From: Sphingobium sp.
GTDB lineage: Bacteria > Pseudomonadota > Alphaproteobacteria > Sphingomonadales > Sphingomonadaceae
NCBI GenBank assembly: GCA_020051025.1
Contig: JAGVJS010000082.1
Location: 1-5,043, forward strand
DNA length: 5,043 bases
Reading direction: 5' to 3'
In this document: piece by piece, positions 4,711 to 5,043 of the stretch
How the letters are laid out: the number at the start of each line of letters is the position of its first letter
Position numbering within the stretch: position 1 is the stretch's first letter
Notes under the pieces: model-generated
Databases searched by the model: none
Seen by the model: the letters and a program-made list of their open reading frames with translations, nothing else
What the model was told of the DNA's origin: nothing
Program-made: the position numbers and the translations under genes

Positions 4711-4788
4711 TCGCCCGCCGCGCCGTCTAACCGCCGCGGCACGATAAGAGCCTTGGGTCATCGCATCAGGGCTTCGACACGGCCGTTG

Positions 4789-4821
4789 GGGGCTGGCGCA
4801 TCGGGACTATGCGCCAGCCCC
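4789..4821 (+). terminator. Strong terminator downstream of wrbA
   Basis: A perfect 13-bp stem (4789-4801 with 4809-4821, beginning GGGGCTGGCGCA) has a seven-base loop and is followed by TTTCT. It lies 79 bp after the wrbA stop with no gene in between. The short T-run is on the plus side, which gives the direction. Confidence 0.75.
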
Positions 4822-4875
4822 TTTCTGCGTGTGGGGGACGAACGGGATGGGTGGTTAGTGGACGTTCCTTTTTAA

Positions 4876-4961
4876 CGTCATCCCAGCGAAGGCTGGGATC
4901 TCTCTTTTCGTTCAAACGCATCGCCGAAAGAAGTGAGATGCCAGCCTTCGCTGGCATGACG
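4876..4961. repeat. 86-bp foldback repeat with two internal hairpins (REP/MITE-like)
   Basis: The left arm (4876-4902) and right arm (4935-4961) are 27-bp inverted copies starting CGTCAT and ending ATGACG, with two differences. Each arm is itself a small hairpin: 4880-4887 with 4892-4899 (loop GAAG) and 4939-4945 with 4950-4956 (loop CTTC). The 32-bp centre can also partly pair (CTTTTCG at 4904-4910 with CGAAAG at 4925-4930). The sequence type resembles intergenic palindromes widespread in sphingomonads; I recall this but did not search. No target-site duplication is evident. It may serve as a bidirectional transcript end, mRNA stabiliser or mobile non-coding repeat. Confidence 0.65.
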
Positions 4962-5000
4962 GGAGTTGGTCGGAATCCACCCTTCCAAAATAGGATTTCG

Positions 5001-5029
5001 CCTGATCTATCTACCCGCAATGGATCAGG
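5001..5029 (-). other. Short inverted repeat at the right edge
   Basis: CCTGATC (5001-5007) and GATCAGG (5023-5029) are perfect 7-bp inverted copies around a 15-base spacer. On the minus strand the stem is followed by CGAAATCCTATTTT, so it could be the terminator of a minus-strand gene lying beyond the right edge. This cannot be tested here. Confidence 0.3.
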
Positions 5030-5043
5030 CCGCCCTCTCCTCA

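Larger units (their letters stand above)
4711..5043. other. Gene-free 3' region downstream of wrbA
   Basis: No convincing coding region is seen in these 333 bases. They hold the wrbA terminator (4789-4821), an 86-bp foldback repeat (4876-4961) and a 7-bp inverted repeat near the right edge (5001-5007 with 5023-5029). A minus-strand open frame at 4766-5020 runs straight through the terminator and repeat and has no family features. Confidence 0.6.

Noticed and set aside
4749..4773. Imperfect 7-bp hairpin after wrbA
   Set aside because: It contains a G-U pair and an 11-base loop, with no T-run. It is far weaker than the stem at 4789-4821 and likely chance.
4766..5020. Minus-strand 84-codon open frame downstream of wrbA
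   Set aside because: It runs through the strong terminator and the foldback repeat. Repeats of this palindrome type often create open frames with no protein meaning.
5025..5043. Possible C-terminal end (E-E-R-A-A-stop) of a minus-strand gene at the right edge
   Set aside because: Six codons including the stop are too few to support a gene, and other frames are equally possible. Only the neighbouring inverted repeat was reported.
1..5043. CRISPR arrays, tRNA or rRNA genes, insertion sequences, prophage or toxin-antitoxin genes
   Set aside because: I looked on both strands and saw no regularly spaced repeats, tRNA-like cloverleaf, transposase or integrase motifs.

Overview
The window looks like chromosomal DNA of an alphaproteobacterium, most likely a Sphingomonadaceae member (Sphingobium/Sphingomonas-like). 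This rests on high GC, a near-canonical CtrA of the sphingomonad type, GANTC (CcrM) sites and TTAA-type CtrA boxes in front of ctrA, and a palindromic intergenic repeat of the 'CGTCATCCCAGC...' kind. The assignment comes from recalled family sequences, not from a search.

Layout. (1) Positions 1-364 are a junction zone. On the minus strand are the last ~42 codons of a CzcA/CusA-type metal-efflux RND pump, overlapping by ATGA the start of a further gene that leaves the left edge. The similarity stops abruptly near 141. From there the plus strand carries the 3' part of a low-complexity protein with RDR/DRA motifs and an SGQ-rich tail. (2) Two hairpins (385-470) separate this from minus-strand genes: a pentapeptide-repeat protein (477-1166), a rho-independent terminator (1198-1231), ctrA (1256-1963), and a 282-bp ctrA leader/promoter region with an unusually dense cluster of GANTC sites and CtrA half-sites. 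(3) A LysR-type regulator (2246-3139, minus) diverges from a plus-strand pair: a pirin/quercetinase-like bicupin (3277-3996) and the NAD(P)H:quinone oxidoreductase WrbA (4111-4710). The divergent promoter region carries GAAAC-based direct and inverted repeats that suit a LysR operator. (4) After wrbA come a strong terminator (4789-4821) and an 86-bp foldback repeat (4876-4961). No gene could be supported in 4711-5043.

How the parts work together. CtrA is the essential cell-cycle response regulator. The sequence in front of it suggests control by both CcrM/GcrA methylation and CtrA itself. LysR, pirin and WrbA look like one small regulatory module for quinone or flavonoid-like electrophile handling. 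The left edge looks like a rearrangement scar next to a (probably acquired) metal-resistance operon.

No wholly new system is evident. The items most worth a second look are the GANTC cluster in front of ctrA, the double-hairpin repeat whose arm differences are compensatory, the RND/unknown-gene junction, the Qnr-like architecture of the pentapeptide protein, and the repeats between the LysR and pirin genes.
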